From the NCBI GenBank assembly GCA_032158295.1, contig CM063246.1, positions 4,435,371 through 4,499,370 on the forward strand: a DNA stretch of 64,000 nt. The letters are read 5' to 3'. The translations under genes were made by a program, and so were the position numbers. This stretch comes from Pycnopodia helianthoides (taxonomy: Eukaryota; Echinodermata; Asteroidea; Forcipulatida; Asteriidae). Below the pieces are notes generated by a model. That model had not been told where the DNA came from. It did no database searches and worked only from the letters and a program-made list of their open reading frames with translations. Of the stretch, positions 1 through 11,555 are shown in pieces. The first letter of the stretch is position 1. Each line of letters opens with the position of its first letter.

Positions 1-414
1 GAATAACGTAAACGTGTTTTAGTTCACCACAACATGATTCACCTAATCTGTCACGTAAAAACATTTAAACACAAAACCCATAAAATGGTGTTTACACACA
101 AATGCTGAAAAACTAATACAGCATCCCTACACCACAATGTTTTCCCTGGGGGCAGGGAGGGGGAAAAAATACAACATGTAAAAAGTAGGTTACAAGAGTT
201 TTGCAGTAATGCACACAGCAAACGGCTCACACAAGTCTAAATATAAAGTACAACATAATATATCATATGGTAATTATTACTTTTTCTCAAAAAAATATTT
301 TCAGTTAGGCTGCAAAATGGCGGCTGCCAAAAGTAGCGATGAGTGCTGCTTAACATTTGAATGGTCACGAGAAACACAGACACAACACAACATGATGCAG
401 TGACACTGCCTATT
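1..414. other. AT-rich non-coding stretch
   Basis: No gene or repeat is recognised. A short AAAATGGCGGCTGCC string near 315 resembles a YY1-type site (AAGATGGCGGC) but nothing else there looks like a promoter. The 64-codon open frame across it is low-complexity and has no splice context. Confidence 0.5.
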
Positions 415-560
415 TAAATCAATGTAAGACCAGCTGCGGCTACGGCTACCTGCTGCTGTTGATTGCTAAGGGGCAGTCTATACTTTAATGCATGTTAACA
501 TGGTTCTCAAGCCAAAGCCACAGCCCAGACTCAAACCAACCTTACCCAAACTGAGGTTGG
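415..560. repeat. GGCTACGG-type foldback repeat, degraded copy
   Basis: The segment opens with a GCGGCTACGGCTACC run and later carries AAGCCAAAGCCACAGCCCAG. This echoes the GGCTACGGCTACGGCT and AGCCGTAGCC arms of the fuller copies near 31.0, 44.5 and 49.8 kb. It also shares the phrase about a TTTAATGCATG stretch with the 31.0 kb copy. I read it as an old fragment; ends and duplication are not visible. Confidence 0.4.
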
Positions 561-649
561 AAGGAAAAACAAACAGTCTTGTCCTAATGTAATGGAACTA
601 AAATTCATTAGTCAAGCTGGCTTTTACCTACAAGACAAAAAACATTACT

Positions 650-671
650 GCAGCAGCAGCAGCAGCAGCAA
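650..671 (+). repeat. (GCA)7 trinucleotide microsatellite
   Basis: Seven uninterrupted GCA/CAG units. In one frame this reads as polyserine within a 145-codon open frame, but that frame runs on into a MITE and has no gene support, so I treat it as a plain microsatellite. Confidence 0.85.
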
Positions 672-1008
672 ACTAAAGGGTCTTTTCCAAACCCAGGCTT
701 GGGGCTCGACTGGCTCCACCTTGGGGCTCCATCATCAATTTTGGAGCAGTGTGCATTTTGCATGGTGCTTCAATACCAATGGACTCCTTGCATACGCTGC
801 CATCGATGAGGTCAAACACTGCAAATGGCACACGTGTACGCACCACGTACAACTCTCAGCCAATGACAGGTCTTTATTGACCTCAATGAGGGCGCCGCTT
901 GGGCTCATGATGTCATATGCAAGGGGTCTATTAGAGCCAAAAGACCAGAAGCCGGAGCCCAGGTTTGGGAAAAAGCCCTCTATAGCCTTCCCACTTAATA
1001 CAACACAA
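672..1008. mobile_element. MITE with GGGTCTTTTCC-type terminal inverted repeats
   Basis: The left end (AAGGGTCTTTTCCAAACCCA) and the reverse complement of the right end (AGGGCTTTTTCCCAAACCTG) match over about 35 bp, and GGGGCTC / GGGCTCC follow on each arm. No transposase frame fits between them, so this is a non-autonomous element of about 335 bp. A CTA/TA next to both ends could be a short target duplication. The ends resemble the elements at 30.27 and 48.6 kb. A PIF/Harbinger-like origin (3-bp duplications) is inference. Confidence 0.6.
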
Positions 1009-1009
1009 A

Positions 1010-1416
1010 AATATTCCTTTGTCTTCTAGTTTCCTTTCAAAACAAAATCTGAAATGCACGTACTTACTTATTGTTACAAGTTGTTTTCCCAAATTGTAAT
1101 GAATTTAATGACCACAGTTGACAGTACATATAATCAGGGAATTTGTTTCCGTGCATGACACTGAAGAGAGGTCGTCTCATGTCACATTCAGCTCTAAAAA
1201 TCAATGTGCTAATGTGTGTCCATGTAATCTAGATTTACACATTGCACATAATGCTTCCGTGTTCTGCAGATCTTTCCCGTTGTTATTTATAGGCGTGAGG
1301 GAAATTCCCTCGGAAAATGTTCACAAAAGAACAGAATCTTTGTAAATGGTTTCAAAACATGGCCAAGTTTCAATACACGGACACATTAAGATAAGGGTTT
1401 GTCTCAAATTTGGGGG
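1010..1416. other. Non-coding stretch, nothing recognised
   Basis: Mixed-composition DNA without repeats that I can pair elsewhere in the window and without splice-flanked open frames. Confidence 0.4.
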
Positions 1417-1430
1417 TTATGTTATTTTAA
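1417..1430. repeat. Left target-site duplication of foldback tRNA element
   Basis: TTATGTTATTTTAA is repeated exactly at 1615-1628, on the other side of the tRNA-derived foldback. Fourteen bases and AT-rich content fit LINE-type retroposition. Confidence 0.8.
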
Positions 1431-1614
1431 TTTTGGGTTGGAACAAAGGAATTTTGAAAAGAGCGGAACTTGAACCTGCGACCTCCGGATTAACAACCCG
1501 ACGCTCTACCAACTGAGGTCGCAGGTTCAAGTCCCGCTCCAGTCAATTTTTCTTTGTTCAACCCAAAATGATTTAGAATTTACCCAGTCAGTTTCCCTTG
1601 TGGTTTATTATTTC
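1431..1614. mobile_element. Foldback tRNA-derived element (family T1), solo copy with 14-bp TSD
   Basis: The left arm is a minus-strand copy of the T1 tail start and tRNA-like body (about 1456-1517, ending at the A-box part). It is fused directly to a plus-strand T-arm, acceptor end and long tail (1518-1614, ending GTGGTTTATTATTTC). Arms GAGCGG..CTTGAACCTGCGACCTC and GAGGTCGCAGGTTCAAGTC are complementary, so the transcript or single strand would form a hairpin. Exact 14-bp repeats flank it. The tRNA part is broken (no intact D-arm/acceptor pair) and cannot make a normal tRNA. The same layout at 6.15 and 17.7-19.6 kb shows this is a family trait. Confidence 0.85.
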
Positions 1615-1628
1615 TTATGTTATTTTAA
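1615..1628. repeat. Right target-site duplication of foldback tRNA element
   Basis: Exact copy of the 14 bases at 1417-1430, directly after the TTTATTATTTC tail end. Confidence 0.8.
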
Positions 1629-2189
1629 GTGACACTTTGCAAGTTAATGTATTGAATGCCAAATGAAAAAAAAAACTTGTTCCTTTAACCATGGAGAACT
1701 GGCTTGAATCAAAGTAGGAAAACATTTATTGAGTACAAAAGCAAGGGCCAAACCTACAACATACATGTACAGCGTATAATATGCTTTGTTGTTTTTTTAA
1801 AGCCTATTAAATAAAAATCTCACTGGTTTTCACAGAGTTTAACAAATCAGATTTAAAATAGGAACAATGTCTTCCCTAATATATGCAGTGTAAATATTAC
1901 ATAAATTATGCAAATGAACAATAGCCATGTCTACCATGTGTACATGGTACACACATTCTCAATTAGTACGTCTGGCTTCTTACCCTGCTTGTGTTATATA
2001 TAATATAAAAAAATTAAAAAAAAGGATCCAGGCTATTTGGCTCATAAATGAGGATTGCCAATGCAAACATGCCCAGCAGCCAAGAAACCATAACGCTCAA
2101 GGCCACCCACTGGAACAACATTATTGAAAAAAAATGCTGGTTGATATTAGTGTAGGGTATACTTACTTTTAAAAACACCACCACTTTGT
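1629..2189. other. Non-coding stretch, nothing recognised
   Basis: AT-rich with short A and T runs. I see no paired repeat ends and no splice-flanked frame. Confidence 0.4.
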
Positions 2190-2507
2190 GACAATTTGGG
2201 TTTATTAATTTGTTGCTCTTTTGTTTTACAGGTACTCATCAACTTATGTCTCCTTGTGTAATAAACTGAATGTGTCAAGATTTAGGCTGTGTCCACAAAA
2301 AAAAATGGATAGACAACGACTTTGCTTCGACTATTTGGTCATCATTTTTTTACAATTGGGGCTTATTCATTTGTTGTTCTTTTGTTTTACAGGTACTCAT
2401 CAACTTCTTTCTCCTTGGGTTTGAAAAACATAAATTTAAAAAAATGCGTCCAGATTTTGGCCTTGTCCAAAATAAAGGATGGACAACGATTTCACTTTAG
2501 CTATTGA
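2190..2507 (+). repeat. Tandem duplication, 161-bp unit, two diverged copies
   Basis: The string TTGTTTTACAGGTACTCATC starts at 2221 and again at 2382, and the surrounding sequence (CAATTTGGG..TTATT, later GATAGACAACGA versus GATGGACAACGA) lines up across about 155 bp. Each copy contains a pyrimidine run plus TTTTACAG, which looks like a splice acceptor. It is followed by frames that do not stay open identically, so a duplicated decayed exon is possible but unproven. Confidence 0.75.
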
Positions 2508-2559
2508 GGGTAACTTATTTCAACCATCACACAGGTTTCATCATCTACCATTGCTCAGA

Positions 2560-2905
2560 ACAACTACAAACCAATATTGACAAAGAGTCCAATTTTATAA
2601 AGCTGTTAAGCAGGAGATATTTCGCTAAGCACAAAAGTTTGCGGGGCGCCAGTTGCAACAGTGAGAAAAGCTTCTCATGGCGAAGAGCAAATTTTGTGCT
2701 TAATACCAATTTGGTAAATAAAGAAGTCAGGCTCATGGCAAAATTAACAAAGCACAAAACAATTGTGCTTTAAATACAAGATAAAGGTTACCAGCCAAAA
2801 TAACATGCCATATATGCACTGTTTGTAACTGGTCCCTTTTTTTTTTGCCTTAGCAATTTTTTTTAAAGCGCTATTGTCTGCTTAAATTAAGCAAGTAATT
2901 GGGCT
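2560..2905. repeat. Palindromic GCTTAAGCAG repeat, degraded and interrupted copy
   Basis: Elements of the family are seen in order: AATTTTATAAAGCTGTTAAGCAG, GCTAAGCACAAAA, TTACCAGCCAAAATAACATG, a CTGGTCCC stretch, TTAGCAATTTTT and CTGCTTAAATTAAG..AATTGGGC. The copy is longer than its relatives because unrelated sequence (about 2640-2750) lies inside. Confidence 0.6.
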
Positions 2906-3274
2906 CAGTTTTAAGGAGTTGGGCCAAGGGGGTCGTAGATGGAGAGTGATATTAACAGATGAACCCACGAAGGAAATCATTTCCACTTTACTCCATGTAA
3001 CCATTCTCAATACAAGCTTGCACCACTACCCAGGCACTACTGCACACATTTCCATCTGTGTGGGTTTTTTTCTGTTTTTTTTTTTTCCCTTCCCTCTCCT
3101 GCAGTGTGTCATAAATAACTGTGCGATATTTATAAACACAGGGAGCTGAGTTCACCCCTATTGGCCCTGATGAATGGAGACTGGGTTGACCTTGTGGACC
3201 TCCATCAGCAAGAGGCACACTCCCTGCACCTGGCTGGCACGTGCCAGTCTTGGCTGGCCCTGCTAGAGGGTTTC
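2906..3274. other. Non-coding stretch, nothing recognised
   Basis: Unique-looking sequence with one T-rich run near 3065-3090; no convincing gene or repeat. Confidence 0.4.
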
Positions 3275-3540
3275 AGACATTCTTAAAGGTGCAACCTCAC
3301 TAGTGGCCAGAAAATACACGGCTGGCCATTGTGTTGTGGGAGGTTTTAGACTTTCTTAAAGAGGCTGTTCCTCAGTAGTGGCCAGAAAATACATGGCAGG
3401 CCATTGTGTTGTGGGAGGTTTTAGACTTTCTTAAAGAGGCTTTTCCTCAGTAGTGGCCAGAAAATACATGGCAGGCCGTGGTGGGAGGTTCCAAACTTTC
3501 TTAAAAGAGGCAACCTCACTATTTGCCAGAAAATACTACC
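3275..3540 (+). repeat. Minisatellite, 75-bp unit, about 3.4 copies
   Basis: GTGGCCAGAAAATACA begins at 3303, 3378 and 3453, giving a 75-bp period, and a shortened fourth copy (TTGCCAGAAAATAC) follows about 69 bp later. Each unit also holds TTGTGTTGTGGGAGGTT and ACTTTCTTAAAGAGGC. No open frame is conserved between units. Confidence 0.85.
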
Positions 3541-4924
3541 GGCAACCACAACTTAAAACTCCTTCCAACAAACACTGCTAAATCTACACGCAAATTTGTA
3601 AAAACTTGTTTTAGCACTGACTTCATCACTTCATAAATTAATTACAGACGCATTCCAAAATATCCGTTATCGGTGAAACTTTCCCACTTGAAATTCTTAA
3701 TCTTTGACTCCCCATGAAATTAGCTGCCTACTTGTAAATAAACAGCTCTGTAAACAATCATGCATTCCAAAAAAACAGAGGCGTCAATGCCCTTTCCAGC
3801 TTGTGAGTTTACATTCTAAGCCAAAACAAGTGTTGCAGATTAGAACTAGCTCAGGAAAAAGCTCCTTTTAAGGGCTTTTAATTGAGCTGAGCTGAGCAAG
3901 AATATGTTTTAAATGTTCATCAATTCAATGATCTTATCCCACAAAAGAAAGACTGTTCTCAATACATACAGAGATATGGGGGTCCATTGGAAAACTGCAC
4001 GAAGGTCATTCATTAAAGACAAACATGACCATTTACTAAATTGGTTTCAGGCCAAAAACAATGTTGTTCAACACAATTTACAACATCTTCACCGTCATTG
4101 ATAAGAACTTTTTCTCAAATCCAAGCCAAAGATAATGTTTTCTCAAAAGTCTTCCAGAGACACCAGGAAACATTTTGCTTGATCAAATGATGTCATATTA
4201 AAGAAATAAGAAAAGGAAAACATTTTTTTAAACGCAGTGTCCTTGTCTTTTTGCTTTCTCAATGCCATTGAAGGAATATTTCCGATGTTCCGGAGTAAAA
4301 GGTTATCTTTTCGTCACGACAATTTTGTAATTATTGATTTTGTTTTCAAAAAGAAACACAAAACAAAATATGAGTCAAGTCGGATACAATCGCTGTTACA
4401 TCCTTAATTATTACAATCACTTATAAACCATTGATCAGTTCAATGCTTTACTTCTAAATACAGAAATTAAAATCAGAGCTTTTTGTAATAGAAACTTGCT
4501 TTGCGTTGGTGCTTTTTTATTTATTTTTTTATTTTTCCACTTTTCCCTCTTCTCTTTAAGCGTGAATTTTATCCGCAGATAAAGACCTACAATTTGAAAC
4601 CAAAGTCAAATTGGTTACAGAAACAAATATATTTATATAATAAAATACCCCAAAAAGTTTAAATCCATTTTCCAAATCAGACCCTCCCTTTAAGGACAAC
4701 ACAAACCAGATTAAATTTGGTGGTGGGGGGGGGGGGGGAGGAGGAGGAAGGTGGATAAAATACCTTAACCTGGTAGACAAAGACCACCAGTAACATGTGA
4801 ACTGTTAAGACCATAAAAACTTACAACAGACTAGCCAGCTGGAGGGGGTCTAGCTACATGTATAGTAAGTAGGTCTTTAGCTTAGAAAAGAAAAACAGCA
4901 TTTGCTTTTGGCTGATGGCTAGGT
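3541..4924. other. Non-coding stretch with poly-G tract
   Basis: AT-rich unique-looking DNA. It contains a G-run of about 15 at 4724-4739 beside GGAGGAGGA, which is G-quadruplex-prone and error-prone in assemblies. No gene is seen. Confidence 0.4.
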
Positions 4925-5284
4925 TTAAAGGCAGGGTATACTTTTGGTAATTTGTCAAGGACTAGTATCCTCACTTTGTGTATCCCCAACATAGATATAC
5001 ATAACAAACCCCTGTGAAAATTTGGGCTCAATTGGTCATCGTAGTTGTAAGAAAATAATGAAAGAAAAACCACCCTTGTTGCATAGGAATTGTGTGCTTT
5101 CAAATGCCTCAGATTCAAATATTTTTTTGTGAGAATTTATCTCTTCTCAAAACACCATTACTTCAGAGGGAGTCGTTTCTCACAATGTTTTATACAATCA
5201 GCAGCTCTCAGGTGCTCCATACAAGTCAGTTTTTATGGTAATGTATTTCTTGAGTAATTACCAAAAGTATCCACTGCCTTTAAG
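4925..5284. mobile_element. MITE with TTTAAAGGCAG-type terminal inverted repeats
   Basis: The left end is TTTAAAGGCAGGGTATACTT and the reverse complement of the right end is TTTAAAGGCAGTGGATACTT, both followed by TTGGTAATT. About 350 bp lies between, with no transposase. The internal phrases CCTGTGAAAATTTGGGCTC and ACCACCCTTGTTGCATAG recur in the copy at 17.25-17.63 kb. TTAA at both ends would suit a piggyBac-like origin, which is inference. Confidence 0.75.
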
Positions 5285-5730
5285 GTAGGGTCATGGATTG
5301 GTGCAGACTCCAAAAATTAATGACCTTTAAAACTTACATCTTGGTGAGAAGCACTGCAGCTGTTGATAGTATAAACCATTTTGAGAAAGGATTCCCATCG
5401 AAGTAAATATTGTTTGGATAAATTTTTCACCCAAAAACATTTGAATCTGAGAAACGATTCATGCATTAATTGTTTCTCATATTTCTGAGGATTGGTGTAC
5501 GTTCTTGAATGCTGCGGCCAGAGATGTGGTTGGTACCCGCTGTCACCTCGCTAAACATGGATGGATTGACATTCTTGTGAAAATACAGTGACAGATTTTT
5601 GCTGTTTTTCTCAGCAAGTAGACACTGTATTCAGTTGAAACATGCGACTTTTATTGTACCTTTTGTTATAGAATTTCACCTATAAATCAGCATTACGTAG
5701 ACAAAAACCAATCTATGACCCTACTTTACA
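5283..5730. mobile_element. Second MITE of the same group, abutting the first
   Basis: The left end TTTAAGGTAGGGTCATGGAT and the right end (reverse complement TTGTAAAGTAGGGTCATAGA) are inverted repeats followed by TTGGT. Internal phrases CACTGCAGCTGTTGATAGTA and GATTCATGCATTAATTGTTT relate it to the 25.9 and 63.1 kb copies. It starts where the previous MITE ends, sharing TTTAA. Confidence 0.7.
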
Positions 5731-6146
5731 AGGGAAGGATGGTAGAAAAAAAATCTGACAAAGGTTAGAACTGATTCCATTCTATTCCGTTACAAAGACA
5801 ATTAGTCCGTTCCAAAGACTTGCAACAGCCACAGGAAGGGACTCAGCAGTCATGTCTATGCATATGAACAGTTCATCCAAAGTGCCAATTACCCCCATTT
5901 TTGTTTAAATGTTAAAGTGCTCAAGAAGTTCTGTTTTGAATGTTGAAATTCTCCTTTTTGACGACAGTGAATTCCTTCTTTGCATTTACAATGTACTACT
6001 CTCCCTCAGTGCCTTGTCCCTGTTCCCTTTTCCCCGAAGTGCTGCCACAGTGATTTTAAAGACAAAGTAGAGGACTGGTAGTTTTTAACAGAAAGAAATT
6101 TGAATCAATCAGAAAGCTCACTCTGGTTATTATTCATATATCAATC
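5731..6146. other. Non-coding stretch, nothing recognised
   Basis: Unique-looking sequence without repeats I can pair. Confidence 0.4.
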
Positions 6147-6489
6147 AATAAACCACAAGGGAAACTGACGGGTAAATTTTTTATAATTTGGGGGTGAACA
6201 AAGAAAAATTTACTTGAACCTTACCTATGCGACCTCTGGATTACTCACCTCACCACCGAGCTAGCTATCTCAAGTTTCCTAAGTTGTAAACTTGGTGTGA
6301 TCCCTGGCTATGTGGCAGTTACAGGTTGAATGGCTTCTGACTGGCACCCAAAACCATGCCCAAACAAAGACATTGAAAAAATAGGGGAACCGCCAACATG
6401 TGGGCTAGATAGCTCTGTTGGTAGAGCGCCGGCACGTTAATCAGTGGGTCGCAGGTTCAAGTCCCGCTCTAGTTATAAAATTGTAATGA
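6147..6489. mobile_element. Foldback tRNA-derived element (family T1), diverged copy
   Basis: Left arm: minus-strand long tail (AATAAACCACAAGGGAAACT) followed by a decayed minus tRNA-like body (about 6211-6270). Then comes the T1 spacer in plus orientation (GTGTGATCCCTGGCTA..GAATGGCTTCTGAC) and a plus tRNA-like gene at 6403-6474. This is the same tail'-tRNA'-spacer-tRNA order as the centre of the 17.7-19.6 kb array. The plus tail is cut soon after the tRNA. TTATTATT occurs on both sides, too short to call a duplication. Confidence 0.8.
6403..6474 (+). tRNA. tRNA-like gene, family T1, one helix broken
   Basis: Seventy-two nucleotides from GGCTAGA to TCTAGTT form a seven-pair acceptor (with G-T pairs), and GCTC/GAGC forms the D-stem. 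The B-box GGTTCAAGTCC is intact. The anticodon region reads CGTTAATCAG and no longer pairs with CCGGC, so decoding is unlikely. The next T-run is weak, so it may not terminate cleanly. Confidence 0.5.
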
Positions 6490-7980
6490 TTATTATTAAG
6501 TTCACACCAGTACCAATCTTCCAGACAACTGTATTTCCATCTGGGATACTGAAAAGACCTCATTTAAAGACCCCCAAATCAATGTTCCTTTTTTAAATTC
6601 AACTAAATTCAATTCAATAGAACAGTTATTCCCACACCTAAAACAAAAAATTAGAAGATATCCATGGAAGCAAAGTCAAAGGATGATAAGACAAGGTTGG
6701 AGTGGCCTTTGGAAACACGTAATCTGATACTAAACCAGAAGTTAATTTTTATTGCATGTGTGTGTACTTTTGTATGCACAAGTACATGGAAAAACACAAT
6801 TGTTCTTTTTGTTGTTTTTTTGCTGTTTTTTTTTTTGGGGGGGGGTTGTCTTTTTTTGTTGTCTTCAATTAAACTGTGGCCACCTACAATCTGATAACAT
6901 TTTTGCAGGTTTGTTGTTAGTGTATGGTGACAGCTAGTGGATGGGAACGAATTTAATCCACACACAAAAAAAGCCCAAACAAACAAACAAAAACTAATGC
7001 CTTAATAAGTAATCACGACTGCACAGTGCACATCAATTGGGTGTTTCATAAAATCACTCGCTATGGTACTCAGACAATCCTCTCCCAAAATAGACTAGCC
7101 TAAGTATGTGCATTAAAACAAACCTAATCTTTGGTAAGTTCTGCGATTGAAGCCACCGTGGAAATTTTTACAGTTTGTTTTTAAGTGTACCCTGAATTTT
7201 TTTTACGACAAAACGTACGGCAGAAACTTAATTGAGTCACAACAACTAAATTTAATGTAGGTGCTGCATTTTTAAACGAGTGCTGTACCACCACAATGGA
7301 ACAAATGCATGTACCAGCATCTATGAGGAAACGATAGCAAATTCAAACATACAAAGGCACTGTCAATAATTAACTTCTAATTTTTAATCTTTTTGTTAAA
7401 AGTGTTTTAATGATGAGAACAATATGGGAGGAACGTATGAATTTGATGTAGATACACACCTATTCCAAATGCATGCAGTCAACTTAACTGATTGGATCAA
7501 TTGACCACACATGCTATTTACACATATAAAGTTCATGGCTGCATGAGTAATTACTGTAAAATATACTGGAAGAATTTCTGCCTATATTTCAAGTTGCCAA
7601 GAATCATAAAAAGAAAAAAAAATCCAGAAATTATCCCAACATAGTCATCACTACTGTTGTCTGTTTGTAAACTGCTAAAGTGACATGTACTTTCCAGCCC
7701 TATAGAGTTACAGTCAAAGCTTTTTCATGGCCCAATCTGTCACAATGCCGCTTTGTTTCTTCAAAGTAGATGTACTACATTAAAATTTTGAACCGAACCA
7801 CCACCTTGAAAGCCTTCAGAAGTACGACTAGACAATGAGATTTCTTTCTCAGCTAAAGCCCACACACGCACACGTACACACACACACAAAAAGGGAAATT
7901 TGTCTCTCCTTGCCTTTTCATAATCCAGTTTTATGTGGGTTTATAATGTGATTAATTATTGTGGCAGTGTATCTCTATTC
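6490..7980. other. Non-coding stretch
   Basis: AT-rich unique-looking DNA with a T/G run at 6826-6847 and a short CA-rich tract near 7860-7888. No gene is recognised. Confidence 0.4.
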
Positions 7981-8200
7981 TTCTACACGTTAACGCTCAC
8001 GCTGCAGCGTCTGATTGAGTTACTCATCTTTGATGCGAGGGACTAGACCCCGAGGGAGTCCGGTCCATGCACGCATGCACACCGTAAATGCCCCGCGATA
8101 AATTGCGGCCGCCGCAAAAAAATTCCATTTTGCTCCCCCGATGTCATGAGATTACAGCGCTCTTCAATTTCCTAATACACATTTTAAGAGGGAAAAATCT
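7981..8200. other. GC-balanced island, candidate regulatory element
   Basis: It stands out from the AT-rich surroundings and lacks repeat relatives in the window. It includes GAGGGACTAGACCCCGAGGG and the near-palindrome TTGCGGCCGCCGCAA. Function as an enhancer or conserved element is inference. Confidence 0.3.
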
Positions 8201-11200
8201 TCTAAAGGAAAATTAAAAAACGGCCTTGGAAAAAAAATGGAGCATCGATACAAGCAGATGAAAATTGAAACCTCTTGTTAGTAATCATGCATAATTTTTT
8301 TTGTTTTCTGTTATTTTGCTGTGTTTTTCTTTTCTAGTTCAAATGGGTAATCTTGCGAAAGGAAAGTACATACATGTAGATGAAAATTTGAAACCTCCAT
8401 ATATACACCTGGCAAGGGGCCATTCAGCACAATCGATGTTTAAAAATTTCAACCCATATCTTCCATATAGTTATTTATTTCTGTTGCGTGTCAGGTTTAC
8501 TCTTTGATGTTTTTATCAATTCGATGTAATTCATGCTTTCCTTTTTTTGCTGTTTTTAATTGCAATTCATAAGCAATTCAGCATTTAGCTGCAATTCATG
8601 TTGTTTTAAAATAAACCATCATGAAATAAATAAAAAAATTCTTTGAAATTGTGGGCGGGTCGATCAAAAGAATTAACTGAAATTGAAAAATTCAGTTTTC
8701 ACTTCAAATTAAAGAGAAACTAATTTTAAAGGGGAAATAATACACTGAGGCCTCTTCCTGATTGTCTGTCATGCCTGTGCTGTCCATTGTTATCGGTCAG
8801 CCTTGTTTTGATAGCCAGCCTCCATGCCGCCCAGTGGGGAGATGGCCTGGATTTTCTCTTCTGTTTCACTAACAAAGTTTCACGCTGGAAGCCATGAAAA
8901 GCCATTGAAAGTTCCTGAGCCGATGGAGCATTAATCTATCAAATTTCTGCCTCATTCGAAGCATTACTTTGTTCTTCAGTGGTACAAAATGTTTTAATAT
9001 TGACTATTCAGAATGGCCCTATAGATTTAAAAGTGTTTAATGAACATTCTTGATGAGGTATGGAAATGGCGACAAAAGAAGTCTTTGGTTTCCTGAAAGT
9101 TTGTTCTTTTGATGTCATTTAATTATATAGGGCCTACTGATAATAAATGTAGGAAACACAATTTCAAACTTGAAGTATAGTTAATATTGATTTTTTTATT
9201 ATAAGTTTGAGAAATTTCTTTTAGAGTTTAAAAGCAAAAAAGGGCTTTCAAACTTGCATAATTATAACCCCAAACTGAAAGATTGAGCAGTAGCATTTAT
9301 GTATGCAAAAAATAACAGTTTCTTGGGGTAAGTAATTATCAGCAGACCCCATCGAGCAAACAAGATTTTCACTCCGCGTGGCCGGCTGATAAAGCTACAC
9401 ACCTTTGGGGCTGTTTGCCTGAATATCTCGGTCATATATCACACATTATAAGAGGATGTATCTGTGTATTATCTACATCAGGGTATAATGGCCGCAGCGT
9501 TAAGCCATGGATAGTGGAGTGTTTGTTTAGGCAGATATGCCTGTATGCATGAATCGCTGATTGTGATACAAACATCTCAGTGTATGCTTAGGTGAGTTGG
9601 CAGGGTTCAGACCCTTGACATTGTCGTGCGCAACAAAATTGAAAATGGTTGACGACGACGCAAATTTGGACACCAACATGTACTTACCCACAAAAAAAAA
9701 AATTGGGGGGGAAAATGAAACAACAATTGAAGGGGGGTGTATAGACTGAGATTAAATATTGACCGAGTAGAGGACGATGAAATTAAACGGTTGTTTGATC
9801 AAAGGGATAAGGATGGTCGGGCGAAACAGATGATAAAATTGGCATGAGCGAAATAACTTAAAACAGAAACCATCAAACCATTCAAAAAGAGAAAAATGCC
9901 TTTTGATATATGTTTCAGTAAAAATGGTTTGGTAAAGTAGGTAATGGTCCACCCAGGTTTTTTTTCTCACGCCTTAATATATTTAAATGAGTTGGGATCA
10001 ACTACGAGTTCATGTAGCACGGAATGACGTCAAATGCCATTTTTGTAATTCGATTTTAGTGTTTCATTCTGACTTTGTTTGATTTCATATGTTATGTACA
10101 ATGTGAATTCTTCACATTACATGGAGATATAACAAATGGTACATGTATTTATAGTAAAAATTATTTACCATGCATATAAATTGTCTTTCAATCACTTCAT
10201 TTGGGGGAAGTTTTTTTTTTTCACACAGAAGAACACACTTTTCAAGAGGTGATAACAAACAAAATTTACAATAAATCACAATGTGAAATGTGCAATAACA
10301 ATGAAAAAATTGTCATGTAATTTATTTCTCTGCTATATAATTAAAACCCTACCAGCTTTGTTATCGATACAAAAAATACTTCATGGCTTTTTGGTAGGGG
10401 GGGGTGGCAACATTTTCTTAGATGCAGCGTTAAAACCACAAAAGATCATGGATGTGGATTGGGGGGAGGGGGGGGGGGTTCCAACCAGCAATAAATGTGA
10501 CCTTACAACCCTAATTTCCACACTCTTGCCTGCAAACATCTCTGCGAGACACCTTTCCGTTACCGAACCAGCCCTCTAAAATTAAACATTGATTTTTATT
10601 TGGTCACATGAAACCCCTCGCAGGTACGAATTCACATCACGTAGTCTGGAATAAGACTTAAAGCCACCTGCCGAAACTAGAACAAAAACACACTTCCTAT
10701 TTTTCCCCTTTTTCTCTTTCCCTCTTTATATTGTTTCCTTCGAAACCCAAATCACCTGGAAATGCAATCCGTTCCAAGGATACTAAAACACTGTTTCTTT
10801 ATCAGAGAGGTGGATTTATCAGAACTGTCCAGTTTATAAGAATCTTGGCTTCGGCGCTAGTGTTACTCCCCGTGTTAGAATTACTTTAAGATGCAGAGGG
10901 GTGCTTGGGGTGAATAACTAGTGTTACATGTTTGTTATCTTTATAGATTGTTCCCAATAAACGCCATCTTTACAGGCAATATGGGTTTTGGCTCGGAGCT
11001 GTGTCAAGCGTTCTAATTTTTTTCCGCAGTTAAGTGGTTCACCGACCAATCATGGAAGGAATTTGATAAAACTCCTGCGTGCCGCATTTTCGTAAAACGC
11101 TGAGTTGTGCGTTTGAAAAATGATATAATTGCAAGTTAAGATGGCTTACTACACTGAATGTCATGATACTAATAGCCTTTGCATGGTTCAGTACTTTTCA

Positions 11201-11555
11201 ACATTCTGAAAGCTAAAAAAAAAAATTTCACCCGAGTCCTCAAACCTTCAATTTTATCTTTGTTGAGAAAGACAATTTCCATCTTAATTTTTTTTAATTT
11301 TTTTTTTTACAGAAGTTCTATTATTTTGAAAGGGCGCCATCACCAAGAAAGGGCTTTGGAAGCAAAAACCACAATGCTAAGTTGCATCCCTTAAAACTCA
11401 AATCTTTTACACCCCTGACTAAGATGTGCATGAGAATTCATACCAAAAAAAACTGACACCCAAATTATCTTTACACCACTACTGTACGATATCTTTAATC
11501 AGAACTGACAATTCCCCAATACCCCCCCCCTTTCTCAAGATACCCGTCACTGCAG
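8201..11555. other. Non-coding stretch with two GC-balanced islands
   Basis: Islands at about 8750-8960 and 9340-9600 are non-repetitive and more GC-balanced than their flanks, as conserved non-coding elements often are. G-rich tracts at 10396-10407 and 10460-10479 could form quadruplexes. I see no exons. Confidence 0.3.

Noticed and set aside
592..1029. 145-codon plus-strand open frame containing a serine run
   Set aside because: It crosses a (GCA)7 microsatellite and a whole MITE, has no splice sites or recognisable domain, and is explained by the repeats.
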